Positions 18,416 through 29,352 of a stretch of 64,000 nt of DNA are shown here, one piece after another. The stretch lies in the NCBI GenBank assembly GCA_003116975.1, contig BGKB01000069.1:124001-188000 (forward strand), written 5' to 3'. How positions within the stretch are numbered: position 1 is the stretch's first letter; each line of letters opens with the position of its first letter. Origin of the DNA: Aurantiochytrium sp. KH105. Lineage: Eukaryota > Sar > Bigyra > Thraustochytrida > Thraustochytriidae. The notes under the pieces are model-generated. The model was given only the letters and a program-made list of their open reading frames with translations, was not told the origin of the DNA and did not search any database. A program made the translations under genes and the position numbers.

Positions 18416-18616
18416 CAGCAGCAGAGCTTGCTTGTCGCTGACACGTGCGACAAAAAGCTAGCCCTTGAGACTTTTTGCTTGTTGTGGACGCGTGGGAAGA
18501 ACAAGCAAGCACAGAACAAACTTGAAGGCAGGCACAGAGCAAAACTTCTTGCGCGTGTCGCCAGCATTGATCGCGAGGAGGGGACGAGGAAGTGGAGTGA
18601 CAAGGAGCACGGCACG
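18416..18616. promoter_or_regulatory. Bidirectional promoter region (201 bp)
   Basis: It separates the ATG of the minus-strand unknown gene (18415) from the ATG of threonine aldolase (18617). Both promoters and leaders must fit in 201 bp or overlap the flanking genes. No TATA box was noticed. Confidence 0.5.
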
Positions 18617-19672
18617 ATGACGGACGCGATGGTGGATCTGCGGAGCGACACCGTGACAAGGCCGTCAAAGGCCATGTACGCGGCCATGGCAGCGGCAGAA
18701 GTGGGCGATGATGTTTTGGGTGACGACCCGACAACCGCGCGACTCGAAGAGGAGGCCGCGGAGATGCTCGGCAAGGAGGCCGGACTGTTCGTGCCAACAG
18801 GAACGATGGGAAACCTGGCTGCCATCATCACACATGCCAGCGGAGTGGCCTTTCCGGAGATGATTTCGGGCAACAAGCAGCACACGTATTTGTACGAGGT
18901 GGGCACAACGGCGCGACTTGCGGGCGTACACAATTGGGCAGTGCCAAACAAGGCGGATGGCACGCTCGCTCTTGACGAGATTGAAAATGCAATCCGTATA
19001 GAGGACGTGCACCACCCGCAGACGCGGCTTGTGATTCTTGAGAATACGCACAACTCATGCGGTGGCGTGCCACTGCCCACCTCGTATGTGGATAGTGTCG
19101 GTGCGCTGACCAAGTCGCACAAGATTGCGCTGCACATCGACGGCGCCCGTATCTTTAACGCTGCGACGGCGCTGGGCCAGCCGGCATCGAGGGTCTGCCA
19201 GGCGGCCGACTCTGTCACATTTTGCCTGTCCAAGGGGCTTGGAGCTCCGGCAGGTAGCGTTCTCGTAGGGTCTCGCGACTTTATCACGCGGACCCGCAAC
19301 GTGCGCAAGGCTTTGGGTGGTGGAATGCGCCAGTCTGGTGTCCTTGCGGCCTGTGGGCTGGTAGCTCTACGGGAAATGACCACTCGGCTCGCTGAGGACC
19401 ACGAGGCGGCGCAAATTCTGGCGCGTGGTCTCGCCGAGATGCCAGGCATTACTATTCGTGCGCAGGATGTACATACGAACATTTTGTACTTTGATGTCGC
19501 CGACGGCAAGGGCGAGGTTTTGTGTGAAAAGCTCGCCCAGGACCATGGTGTGCTCGTTGGCGCGTACTCTACAGCGCAAGTTCGCGCTGTGACTCATGTG
19601 GACGCGCCTCCAAGCGTCATGCCGCGCGTGCTCGATGCCTTTCGCGCGACTCTCGGTAGTATTTTTCCTTAG
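18617..19672 (+). CDS. L-threonine aldolase (PLP-dependent)
   Basis: A 351-residue fold-type I PLP enzyme from ATG 18617; the frame is open further upstream but only from a TTG. The start VDLRSDTVTRPS is the hallmark of low-specificity threonine aldolases. GDDVLGDDPT and the LHIDGAR segment, whose Asp pairs with the PLP ring nitrogen, follow. The Schiff-base lysine is in TFCLSKGLGAP near residue 205. GGGMRQSGVLAA completes the family set. The reaction splits L-threonine or allo-threonine to glycine and acetaldehyde. No targeting signal is evident, so it is probably cytosolic. Length is normal and the gene appears intact. Confidence 0.93.
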   Translation: MTDAMVDLRSDTVTRPSKAMYAAMAAAEVGDDVLGDDPTTARLEEEAAEMLGKEAGLFVPTGTMGNLAAIITHASGVAFPEMISGNKQHTYLYEVGTTARLAGVHNWAVPNKADGTLALDEIENAIRIEDVHHPQTRLVILENTHNSCGGVPLPTSYVDSVGALTKSHKIALHIDGARIFNAATALGQPASRVCQAADSVTFCLSKGLGAPAGSVLVGSRDFITRTRNVRKALGGGMRQSGVLAACGLVALREMTTRLAEDHEAAQILARGLAEMPGITIRAQDVHTNILYFDVADGKGEVLCEKLAQDHGVLVGAYSTAQVRAVTHVDAPPSVMPRVLDAFRATLGSIFP

Positions 19673-20195
19673 ATTCACTGGTGGTACTAAAACAAGAAGA
19701 AGAAATAAAAATAGAAGAAGAGCCAAGAAGAGCATGAAGACGAAGACGATCGATTGGCGTCTCGTGCGTTGTCATACGTGTTCGGAATTGCGTCCGTGGC
19801 TTCGTTCTCTAAAAGAGTACAGTCAGATGGCCTAGCTTGTTTGCTAGTGACAACCTTTGGGTGGTGAGAGGCTCGCTCGTCATGTCACAGTGCAAGCAGC
19901 AGTACTAGTAGTCGAAGCAGTAGGACCGACTAGGCCTTGTAAAACGACATTGTTTCTGTGTGCAATGCAATCACACAAAGCAAGCAAAGACGAACTAGAT
20001 TGATCCGTGGGCACGCAATCAACAGAACCAAACGGGCGCGCGCGTGTGCGCGCGTGTGCGTGCGCGCGCGTACGCTTGGCGTCGCACCGCTCCTCCCTAA
20101 CTCAAGAGTGCCGGGTCGTTTGTAGTGTGTAGTTAGCGTGGAAAGAGGTCGGTTGGCTCGCAAGCGGGCAGATCTTGACTGTATCCAACACGCAG
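19673..20195. other. Intergenic region between threonine aldolase and first ROCO gene
   Basis: It holds an A/G-rich 3' tail (19690-19740), then, at about 20036-20080, an alternating CG/TG purine-pyrimidine tract of a kind that can adopt Z-DNA. No supported gene. The ROCO promoter should be in the last 150 bp. Confidence 0.5.
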
Positions 20196-23100
20196 ATGGC
20201 GGAGACCGCAACCAATGGAGCGATTGCCCAAGCGATCAAGGAGATCGAACAGGGCAGTCCTACGGTTTCGTACGTGACAGATTCTCGAGGAAATCAAGTC
20301 TCACAGAGACGAAGGAACTGACCGTTTGTTTGTTTATTTGTTTGTTTGTTTGTTTGGTTTGCACCACAAGGCTCTCGTCTGGAGACGTTGACAATGGCGG
20401 CGCCAAGCTTGTCGCACAAGTACTTGCGAAAAACAAGACTCTCCGACAATTGAAGTAAGTTCGAGTAAGCGCAACGGATGAGAAAGAAGGCCTCGTCTGA
20501 CTGATGGTTTGACTTAGTCTTGAATGGAATATGGTGAGCGATTCGGGTGCCCTTGCCTTGGCAGAAGCGCTAGGATCGAACGGCACGTTGGAATTTCTAT
20601 TGTAAGTTTTTTTGCAACGAGCCCAACATGCGAAAATATGCTCACAAATTCTCTTGCACAGCCTTACACACAACAACGTGGGAAAAGTAGGGGCCGCGGC
20701 GCTTGCCAAGGTTCTCGAACAACCCTCATCGACTCTGCGGTCGCTCAAGTACGTGAGCCGTGCGCTTGGCATTTCGTTGTACCGAATGACAAGAAGGACC
20801 GAAAACTAATCTCGACAAACACAAAGCCTTGCAGGAAATCTGATTGGAGATGGTGGTGCAGTATCACTGGCAAAATCACTGGAACAGAATGAATGCCTTC
20901 ATACTTTGGAGTAAGTGTATCGACTCTGAAGCGGATGTGCGCGAGAAAAAGAGATTGACGATCGTGTTTTTACGTTATGGAACAGTCTGGCGAGTAACAA
21001 CATTGGCGATGAGGGCGCCATGGCAGTCGCTCAAGTCCTCGCGCAAAATCACAGTCTTTGTGTGCTCAAGTAAGTGGTGCTTTTCTGATTCTCGCAAAGC
21101 CATTTCGGATTGAAACTTACAACGCTTGTGATACTTTTGAAAGCATGGAAAGCAACAACATTAGCACAGCGGGTGCGCAGGCTATCGCTCGAGGTCTCGA
21201 GGACAACTCCACACTCACAATTCTCAAGTACGAAATAGAAATCACTTTTGATGATGGCTTCGATCTGCCCACGGAACGGAAAATGTATGTATACTCACAA
21301 TACGCTCTTTCTTCTTTTATCGACACGTTTGCGCATACACAGTCTCTCGAGCAATTCTGTAGGCGCCGAAGGTGCGATTGCCCTTGCAGACGCGCTCGAG
21401 CGCAACGCAACGTTGCGAAAACTCAAGTACGTGCAAACGCAAAGAGAATGGTAAACCGTTGTAAAACTAATGGCCATGCTTACGACAAAGGATTCGGAGA
21501 GACAACGTCCCTCAGGAGGTCCTGAGGCGCATCGCGGCTGCTCTGAAGCGAAACCAATCTGGGCCCTCTCCGCCTGAAGCTACCGAAATCTCGGACAAGT
21601 GGCTCAACGCAGTCAAGTCTGCAGTCGCAGAGGGTGACCAGCTCGCTTGGAATTTGGCCAAGCTCATGGTTGTGGGACGTGGCGCTGCCGGAAAGACCTC
21701 AACGGTGCGCTCTTTGCTCGGACAGACGCCGGTGCTGGAGCATCTAAGCACAGAAATGGCCGATATTTCACGCACGCGAGCACAGGACTGGAAACCTGTA
21801 AACGAAGACCACAACGACTTTCAAACCCAAGTGCGCTTGGCAGCCTCCCAGCGGCTTCAGCAAAATGCTACGAGCGAGCAATCATCAGTGGGTGTGGACG
21901 CAGCTCTGTCCATTGCTCGTGCGACGACGACTGATTCAGATCGAGGTCTCCACGCGGGAAATCCAGGGACCTCGGACGACACGTCCAAAGCAGAAACCGC
22001 CCCTGAAACTACCTCGCGCCCGGTTCAAGATCTCCAAAAGCCCTTGCTTGCGCCTGAAGAGGTGGCGCGCAGATTCCAATTGCGGGACGAAGATGAGGCG
22101 TTCTTGCAACGCGCTGCTCCTGCGCGAAAGGTGAGCTTCTCCATCTGGGACTATGGAGGTCAACGCGTATTTTATGCGCTGCATCACATTTTCCTCACTG
22201 AAAAGGGGTTATACCTGGTTGTCTTTGACATGCGCGAACTTGTCGGTGCAGACAAGTTCAAAACGGATCTACGTCCCGAAGAGTATGCCCGTTTGGGGAC
22301 ACAAGATGAATCGATTGACTTTTTGCGCTTTTGGCTCAACAGCATCAAGCTTCACGCACCCGGGGCTCCCGTCTTACTCGTGGGCACACACAAGGACAAG
22401 GTGCAAGACGTGCATGCGGTGGATTGTGTTCTGCGAAAAGCCGAGATTGTCAGTTCAGACTGCAGACTCGTCAAACCGAATGACGGTCTCTTATTCTTTG
22501 CTGTAGACAATTGCAGCGCTGAGGGAGATCGCGCAAGTGCGCTTCGCGAGGCCGTCGTCTCTACCGCGGTGACGCAGGCTTACATTCATGACAAAGTCTC
22601 GCTCGCATGGCTCAAGATCCGCGAAGACCTCATCAAGAGCGGAAAGCCATTTGTACCCATGGAAGAGGTGGTTTCAATGGGCATAGGCTATGGTCGAACA
22701 CGAGAGGATGTGGGTAACATGCTGGCATACTTTCACGAGTTGGGAGTCGTGGTTCACTTGCGTGGCTCGCCAACGCTGGAGCGAGTTGTAGTAATGGATC
22801 CGCAATGGCTCTTGAACAAGCTTGCACGTGTCGTGGCCGACGATTTGCACGCCGCAAAAATACTTTGGGATGAGCGTCTTGGCAAAAGCGGTCTCTTGCA
22901 AGTGTACAAGACGATGCGAAAGGAAGCCATTGCCCCCAAACCTCTACTGGCATGGCTGTGGGACGAAGACGAGGTGAAATACCTGATTGAATTCATGGAG
23001 GCTAACATGCTTTTGTGTCCGTGGCGGTTCGATGCCGATTCGAGCAAAGAAGAGTATCTGGTGTCGGCGCTTCTTTCTGTGACGGACCAGGCGGTGGACA

Positions 23101-24101
23101 CGACGCGATTTGAACGAGGTTTGACTTGCGAGCTAGACTTTTCCGAATTCTACCTGCCAGATGGTATTTTTTACCGTCTGGTCGCGCAATGCGCAGTATT
23201 CGCCACACGACCGGAAGTGGTCGAGCCGGGCTTGTCTCCTCGAAAACCCAAGTTGGGCACGAGACTCGCTGCAATATACTTTGGCTTGAACCTTTTTCTC
23301 CTCGAGGTGATCAAGGATGATGTCATTCGTTTGACTGTGAGCGCCAAGGCACCGCGACCGGCGCTGGTGATCAAGGTTCTCGTGTCAATGCTCCGCGAAC
23401 AAGAAGATACCATGTTTCGCAAGCTCCCTTGGCGCTTACTGCTGCTTGCCCCCGGGACCGAGAAGCGCGCAGAGTACAAGATCGTCGAAAGAGCTATGTC
23501 CGTCACAGAGGCAAAGCACGTGTGGAGTGTCGATGATGGAGACGAGGAACCCATCGTCGTAGCCAAATTTGCTCCTTTCTTTCATGAGCAAATCGGGCCC
23601 CTCGATACCGACGAAGACGGGCCTGCAGTCCCCAAGGTAAAGCAGACGCTTACGTTGGGACCCGGCATGCTCACGCACATTTTCCTGAGCCACAAACAAT
23701 CATCGGGCGGTGATCTCGCAGACATGCTGCGCCTGAAACTCGAGAATCGGGGCCTCAAGGTGTGGTTTGACCAAGCATATAACCACGCATTGAATCACGC
23801 GGCAATGCTCGAAGGAGTGCGTCAATCTCGAGCCTATGTCTTGGTCTTGACAAAAGGGGTCTTTTCAAGCGAGGCCGTCATGACCGAGTTGCGATGCGCG
23901 CTCGAGATCGGGAAGCCCGTCATTCTCGTGCACGAATCCGAGACGCATCGCGAGAGCTATACACCATTTCCCCAGTACGTCGAATCGGCGCCCGCATTCT
24001 GCAAAGACATCTTTCTCAAGACCGAATCCCTGCCAGTGCGACGCAAGTGGTACGAAGAAGACGGATTCTTGGGCGAACTTGTGCGACGAGCTCTATCGTA
24101 G
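20196..24101 (+). CDS. LRR-Roc-COR-TIR protein 1 (ROCO family), 9 exons
   Basis: Exons: 20196-20269, 20371-20454, 20518-20601, 20662-20748, 20827-20910, 20986-21069, 21144-21227, 21343-21426 and 21491-24101, all with GT-AG introns of 60-115 nt. Joined, they give an uninterrupted 1091-residue protein. Exon 1 encodes a short leader. Exons 2-8 each encode one ~28-residue leucine-rich repeat of the ribonuclease-inhibitor type. The last exon encodes Roc (P-loop GRGAAGKT at 284-291, G3 DYGGQ near 442, G4-like GTHKDK near 520), then COR, then a C-terminal TIR domain from about residue 951 (HIFLSHKQ, VWFDQ, MTELRCAL). ROCO GTPases are dimeric switches; TIR domains signal or cleave NAD. The arrangement resembles an NLR receptor. 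About 150 residues lie between P-loop and G3, longer than in LRRK2. It is first of three tandem paralogues. Confidence 0.85.
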
Positions 24102-24761
24102 ACATTGTAAAAGGAAACCGAAAAAAGTAATTTTGAAACAACGAGAATGTTATTTGTAGAGAGATGAGGTCGTCTTGCGTCTTCAAGTGATCGACTCGTT
24201 GCCTTTGTCCGGTTGTCTCCCGCGAACGAGTATACAATGAACACAGCATTGCGCAACTTTCCCGCCCTCTGTTCTCTCCTGGCTGTTGCGCAAGACCTTT
24301 CATCTCTCTTGTCAGCGGCCTGGCAGCGAGAACTGCTCGCAGAGCCACCAGGTTCTGGCTGGCGAGCCGTACCCGGTTCTCCGAAAATCCTGCTTGCACG
24401 GTGACGGTGACGAAGCAAACCTGCTTCGCTGTCGAGAGCGGCCGCGGCGCAGAGACAGCGACTGCGGCGCGGAGACCGAGGCGAAGACCGAGACGGAGAC
24501 GGAGACGAGGACCGAGACGACGATCGAGACGAGGACGGAGACGAAGCTCGAGACGAACACCGGGAGGTGTACTCGACTCGGAAAGGGAGATCGAGAGGAT
24601 ACGAAGACGGAGAGGGAGAGGGAGAGGAGGTGTCGCTGGCGCAGCGTTACGTGCCCTGCACGCTATACTGCTCTCTCGAAAGGGCATCCGAACCAAGAAG
24701 AGCTCTTGCTTGCTTTCGTCTCCTTTCATTTCGCTAAACTTTGCAAAGCTCGCTGGCGCAA
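24102..24761. other. Intergenic region with (GAGACN)n repeat
   Basis: It lies between ROCO-TIR genes 1 and 2. The notable content is an imperfect hexanucleotide array of GAGACG/GAGACC units at about 24470-24560. No supported gene. The gene 2 promoter is expected just before 24762. Confidence 0.5.
24470..24560. repeat. (GAGACN)n imperfect hexanucleotide repeat
   Basis: Around fifteen units of GAGACG, GAGACC or GACGAG in tandem. The complementary strand would encode Val/Ser-rich dipeptides, but this is a repeat artefact rather than a gene. Confidence 0.8.
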
Positions 24762-27700
24762 ATGAAAAATGCGGACGAGAGAAACGAAAAGCTTTTGGAA
24801 GCGATCGAAGGAATCAACGCGGGAGCTTCGTCGGTAACGTGCGTTGGCAGAGATGGGGGTCCCTCGACGTGTACTTTGATAATTAGACTAACGAATGCGT
24901 CTCCCGCTCTCTTTCTCCGGTGCACAGGCTTGTCTCAGAAGCTCTTCGAGACGATGAAGCCAAACTTATTGCCGAAGCACTTTCGCTGAATCGTACGCTT
25001 GGAACTCTTGTCTACCTTAGGTAAGTCAATGTTGCTCGATATGACTTTCACGAAATCAAATTGAGTAAACTGCGACCGGGCCAAAGCTAACTTGCAGGAA
25101 AACCTCTTGAAATGTTGTAGCCTTGACTGGAATTTGATTGGCAACGAAGGCGCTTTTTTTATAGCGCAAGCCCTGGAACAGCACAAGTCGCTTGAAACCT
25201 TATTGTGAGTTTTAGTTGCCCATCGCAAGACCGTATCTCTCTCGCCACTTTGCTCACATATACTTTCTTTCGACCACTCGTAGAATCTCCCACAACAACA
25301 TTACCGAAGAAGGCGCGGTTCACCTGGCACGCGCTTTACGTACATCGTCGTTGAAGCGTCTCAAGTACGTTTGACGTCGTTTCACGAGTCTCAAGACCAT
25401 TGACTAACTGTGTCTTGCATGTTTGACTTTTCCAAGCATTTCGGGAAATAAAATTCAAGATGGCGGAGCGGTCGCGATCGCTGAAGCCCTGATCCAAAAT
25501 GAATCGCTCGTCACTCTCGCGTACGTTTGCTCGAAAGAAATAAGTCCTCAGAATAAGTGGCAAAAGCTGACTATGGACGCCTGAAACTCCCCTAAAACAG
25601 CATGCCAAGTAATGGCATTCGACAAAACGGTGGCGTAGCCGTCGCGCGGGCACTCAAACAAAATTCTACGCTTCAGGTGTTGAGGTAAGTGTCAAAAGCA
25701 ACTGCACTCTTACAAGGCGATGCAGACTCACGCACGCGCACATTCAGTCTCTTGAACAACGACATTGGAGAGGCAGGGGTATCAGCATTTGTAGACGCAT
25801 TGGGAACGAATCGCTCGCTTTTGCAACTGAAGTAAGTTCGATTTGTAGTAACGAGGCTCCGTTCTTTCTACGGAAGACAATGTACCTAACGCGAGCATTG
25901 AGTCCTCTTTATAGGCTGAGAGAGGATGACATTCCCCTCAGTGTCCTCTCGCGCATCAATTCGTTGCTCAAGCGAAATCAAGCAGGCCCCATGATTTCTA
26001 CCAACTTAAACGATGGCGAAGCCAGATGGATGGATGCAGTGCAAGATGCAGTTGCGCAAGGCGACGAGCACCCGTGGGCATGCATCAAGCTCATGATTGT
26101 CGGCCGCGGCGCGGCAGGCAAAACATCCTTGGTTCGATCTTTGCTAGGGCAAACCCCTGTGCTAGAGCATAACAGTACCGAAGTGGCAAGTATCTCTCGC
26201 ACGCGCGCACAAGACTGGCAAGCTCTCTTCGGAGACCACAGCGACTTTGATGAGCAGGTACGCTTTGCTGCTTCGCAACGAGTGCACGGGTCTTTGAGTG
26301 ACAGCGCAACACAAGCATCTCCCGCATCGCAAAGCGTGCAGCCGACATCTTCTGTGGAGACAGTGGTACAAGCACCTCACCCATCGCAAAGCGCTCAGTC
26401 GACTTCTTCTGGTGGCGCGACGACGTTCAGACCCGGAGAAGGCGCTTCTGCTGCAAGCGCAACCTTTACAAACGCCAGTCCTGTATCCCCTGCTCACACA
26501 GCATCACCATCAGCTTATCACAATCCGGCTCCCTCGGACTCGCAACCCATTCTCGTTGCTCCGGAGGAGGTCGCTCGACGGTTCCGCCTGCGAGCCGAAG
26601 ACACGACACTCTTGCAAAGCGCGGCTCCCGAGCGAGACGTGAGCTTTTCGATTTGGGACTATGGCGGCCAAAGAGTCTTTTACGCTTTGCATCACATCTT
26701 CTTGACCTCAAAAGGGCTGTATGTCGTCGTCTTTGACATGCGCGAGCTTCTCGATGTTGACAAGCTGAAAGACAAACTCACGCCGCAAGAGCTCGCTGGC
26801 TTGGCGACACGCGATGAGTCGCTGTGGTTTGTACGGTTCTGGCTGAACAGCATCAAGTTGCATGCGCCCGACGCGTCCGTCGTGCTGGTGGGCACGCACA
26901 AAGATCAGATCGACGATCTCGAGGAAGTGGACGATGTGCTTCGCGCAGCTGGCGTAGTTCGTCCGGACTGCAGGCTTGTGCTTCCCGAGAACGATCTTCT
27001 GTTCTTTGCCGTTGACAACTGCAGTCCTGATGCGAATCGGGCCGAGGCGCTGCGAAAGGCTGTGACGGAGACGGCTACACAGCTGGACCACGTTCACGAC
27101 AAGGTGCCTCTGGCATGGCTCAAGATCCGCGAAGACTTGGTGGAAAGCAAAGAGGCGTTCGTACCGATTGAGGAGGTACTGGCGATGGGCGCGACCCTGG
27201 GACAGTCTCAGACAGACGTGCGCAAGATGCTGGCGTACTTTCACGATGTTGGTGTGGTGGTATACCTGAGTGGGTCGGAAACGCTGGAGCGCGTGGTGGT
27301 GATTGAGCCGCAGTGGCTGCTAGACAAGCTTGCGCGCGTGATTGCAGATGATTTGCATGCGAGAAAGCTGTGGCGGGATCGCCGGCTTCGACTGGATGGT
27401 TTTTTTGAGGCGTACGAGCGTTTGCGCGCACGTGCGATTGCCTCGAGGTCGCTCTTGGCGTGGCTTTGGGGTGGAGAGGAGGTGGACTATTTAATCGAGT
27501 TCATGGAGGCCAACATGCTTCTCTGTCCTTGGCGATTCGATGCCGAGTCGAAGGAGGAAAAATATCTGGTCTCAGCGCTGCTTTCCTTGGCAAAGGAGAC
27601 TGTGGACACGTCACAGTTCCAGCGGGGTTTGGCTTGCGAGCTGGACTTTTCAGGGTTCTATCTGCCAGACGGGGTCTTTTATCGCCTGGTTGCGCAGTGT

Positions 27701-28609
27701 GCGGTGTACGCCACGCAATCGGAAGTGTGCGAGCCAGGGCTAAAACCTCGAGAGCCCAAGCTGGGCACCGGGATGGCAAAAATACACTTTGGCTTGAATT
27801 GTTTTCTTCTCGAAGTGCTCAGCGGCGATGTCATTCGTCTGAGCGTCAAAGACACGGCGCCTCGGCCTGCGTTTGTGATCAAGGTTCTTGTGTCAATGTT
27901 GCGCGTACAGGAGGAAACAATGTTTCGAAAGCTCCCCTGGCGACTTTTGCTGCTTGTGCCAGAGACTGGCGAGCGTGCAGAGTACAAGACCGTGAGGAAG
28001 GCATACCATGACACAAAAGCAAAGTACGTGTGGAGTGTCGATGACGAAACGGAAGAAGCCCTTGCTGTGGCAAAGTTTGAGCCGTTCTTCAAAGAGCAAA
28101 TTGGGCCACTCGACACCGATGAAGACGGGGATGCAGTGCCCAAGGTGAAGGAGCCGCCTTTGTTGGGACCAAACTTGGACTATCACATTTTTTTGAGCCA
28201 CAAGCAATCATCCGGTGGCGACCTCGCTGGTATGCTGTGGCTCAAGCTCGAGAACCGCGGCTTCAAGGTTTGGTACGATCAGGTATTTGAACAAGTGCTG
28301 ACGCACGAGGCTATGCGCGATGGAGTGCTTCGTTCAAAGGCTATTGTCTTGGTATTGACAAGAGGAGTGTTTGAAAGCAATGCCGTTCAGCACGAATTGC
28401 AGTGTGCACTCGAGGCCAAGAAGCGCATTGTTCTTGTGCACGAATCCGAAACGCATCGCGACGGCTACGCTCCTTTTCTTGACTACCAACAATCGACACC
28501 CACGTTTTGTAAGGACCTCATTTCCAAGATCGAGTCGCTGCCAGTTCGACGCAAGTGGTACGAGGAGGACAGCTTTCTGGGCGAGCTTGTACGACGATCA
28601 CTCTCCTAG
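24762..28609 (+). CDS. LRR-Roc-COR-TIR protein 2 (ROCO family), 8 exons
   Basis: Exons: 24762-24838, 24928-25020, 25121-25204, 25284-25364, 25437-25520, 25601-25684, 25748-25831 and 25915-28609. All introns are GT-AG and phase 2. The product is 1093 residues. Exon 1 matches the leaders of genes 1 and 3 (a xxAIExINxGxSSV pattern). Exons 2-7 encode one leucine-rich repeat each; exon 2 is 93 nt and the least regular. The last exon carries the Roc P-loop GRGAAGKT (259-266), DYGGQ near 444, GTHKDQ, a COR domain and a TIR domain from about 953 to the end (HIFLSHKQ, VWYDQ, QHELQCAL). The ~178 residues between P-loop and G3 include a Ser/Gln/Thr-rich segment with an internally repeated SQSxQxTSS theme. 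Much of Roc and early COR is nearly identical in DNA to gene 3. Confidence 0.85.
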
Positions 28610-29352
28610 GCCAAGCACAATTGATGCTCACGAACGCAGGAATAGAAACAAAAAAGAAAGAAGCGCATTTCGTTTTCCTCTGCGGGACAAGTTATTACCT
28701 GAGTTGACGGGAAATGTATACGCCACGGTGTAGGGGCGCGGAGAAGGGAAGGATGCAGCCCATAAAATTAAGAGTAAAAGTTGCGAAGAATGTATCAAGT
28801 TTCACGATGCGTAGCGCTCGGGAAAATGCATCATCGAAAAGAAGACTGTTCGCGACTGTTTTCATGACAACAACCGCTCTGCTACGACTTGCTGTTGCAG
28901 TCACAGACGAGTCCGTCACTGAGAAAGTTGATTGGTTAACGGAAGAGCAATGCGGCGGACACCGTATTTGGACGACGCAGAAGGTTATCCTGAGGGGTCC
29001 CCGCAAGTCGCAAAAAGAGGCAAACCCGCTTCGCGGAAGCTCGCGCACGCCTCGCTCGCGCGTCTCACGCCTGACCACGGCGTACGTCGCGCGGCGACCG
29101 GGGGCGCGCACCCCGGGAAGCCAGCCAGGCGCACGTCCGCGCGAAGGCGTCCTCTAGGAATCGCTCTTCGAGGGATCGTGCCAGTGGCGGACGTCCGCGC
29201 AAGCGCGTTCCGTGCGCTTTCAAGCGCGCGCGGCCGAAGGGAGAGAGCCGAGCACGGGCTCGTGCTCGCCTCGCGTCTGCTGCACTGGAGCGCGAGGCAG
29301 ACCAGCATCACGAGAAAACCCTCCTTTTCTTTTCGTCTCTTTCGCTCGCTCA
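28610..29352. other. Intergenic region between ROCO-TIR genes 2 and 3
   Basis: The first ~330 bp are A/T-richer and probably 3' UTR; the second half is GC-rich and should contain the gene 3 promoter. Short frames on both strands show no motif. No supported gene. Confidence 0.5.
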
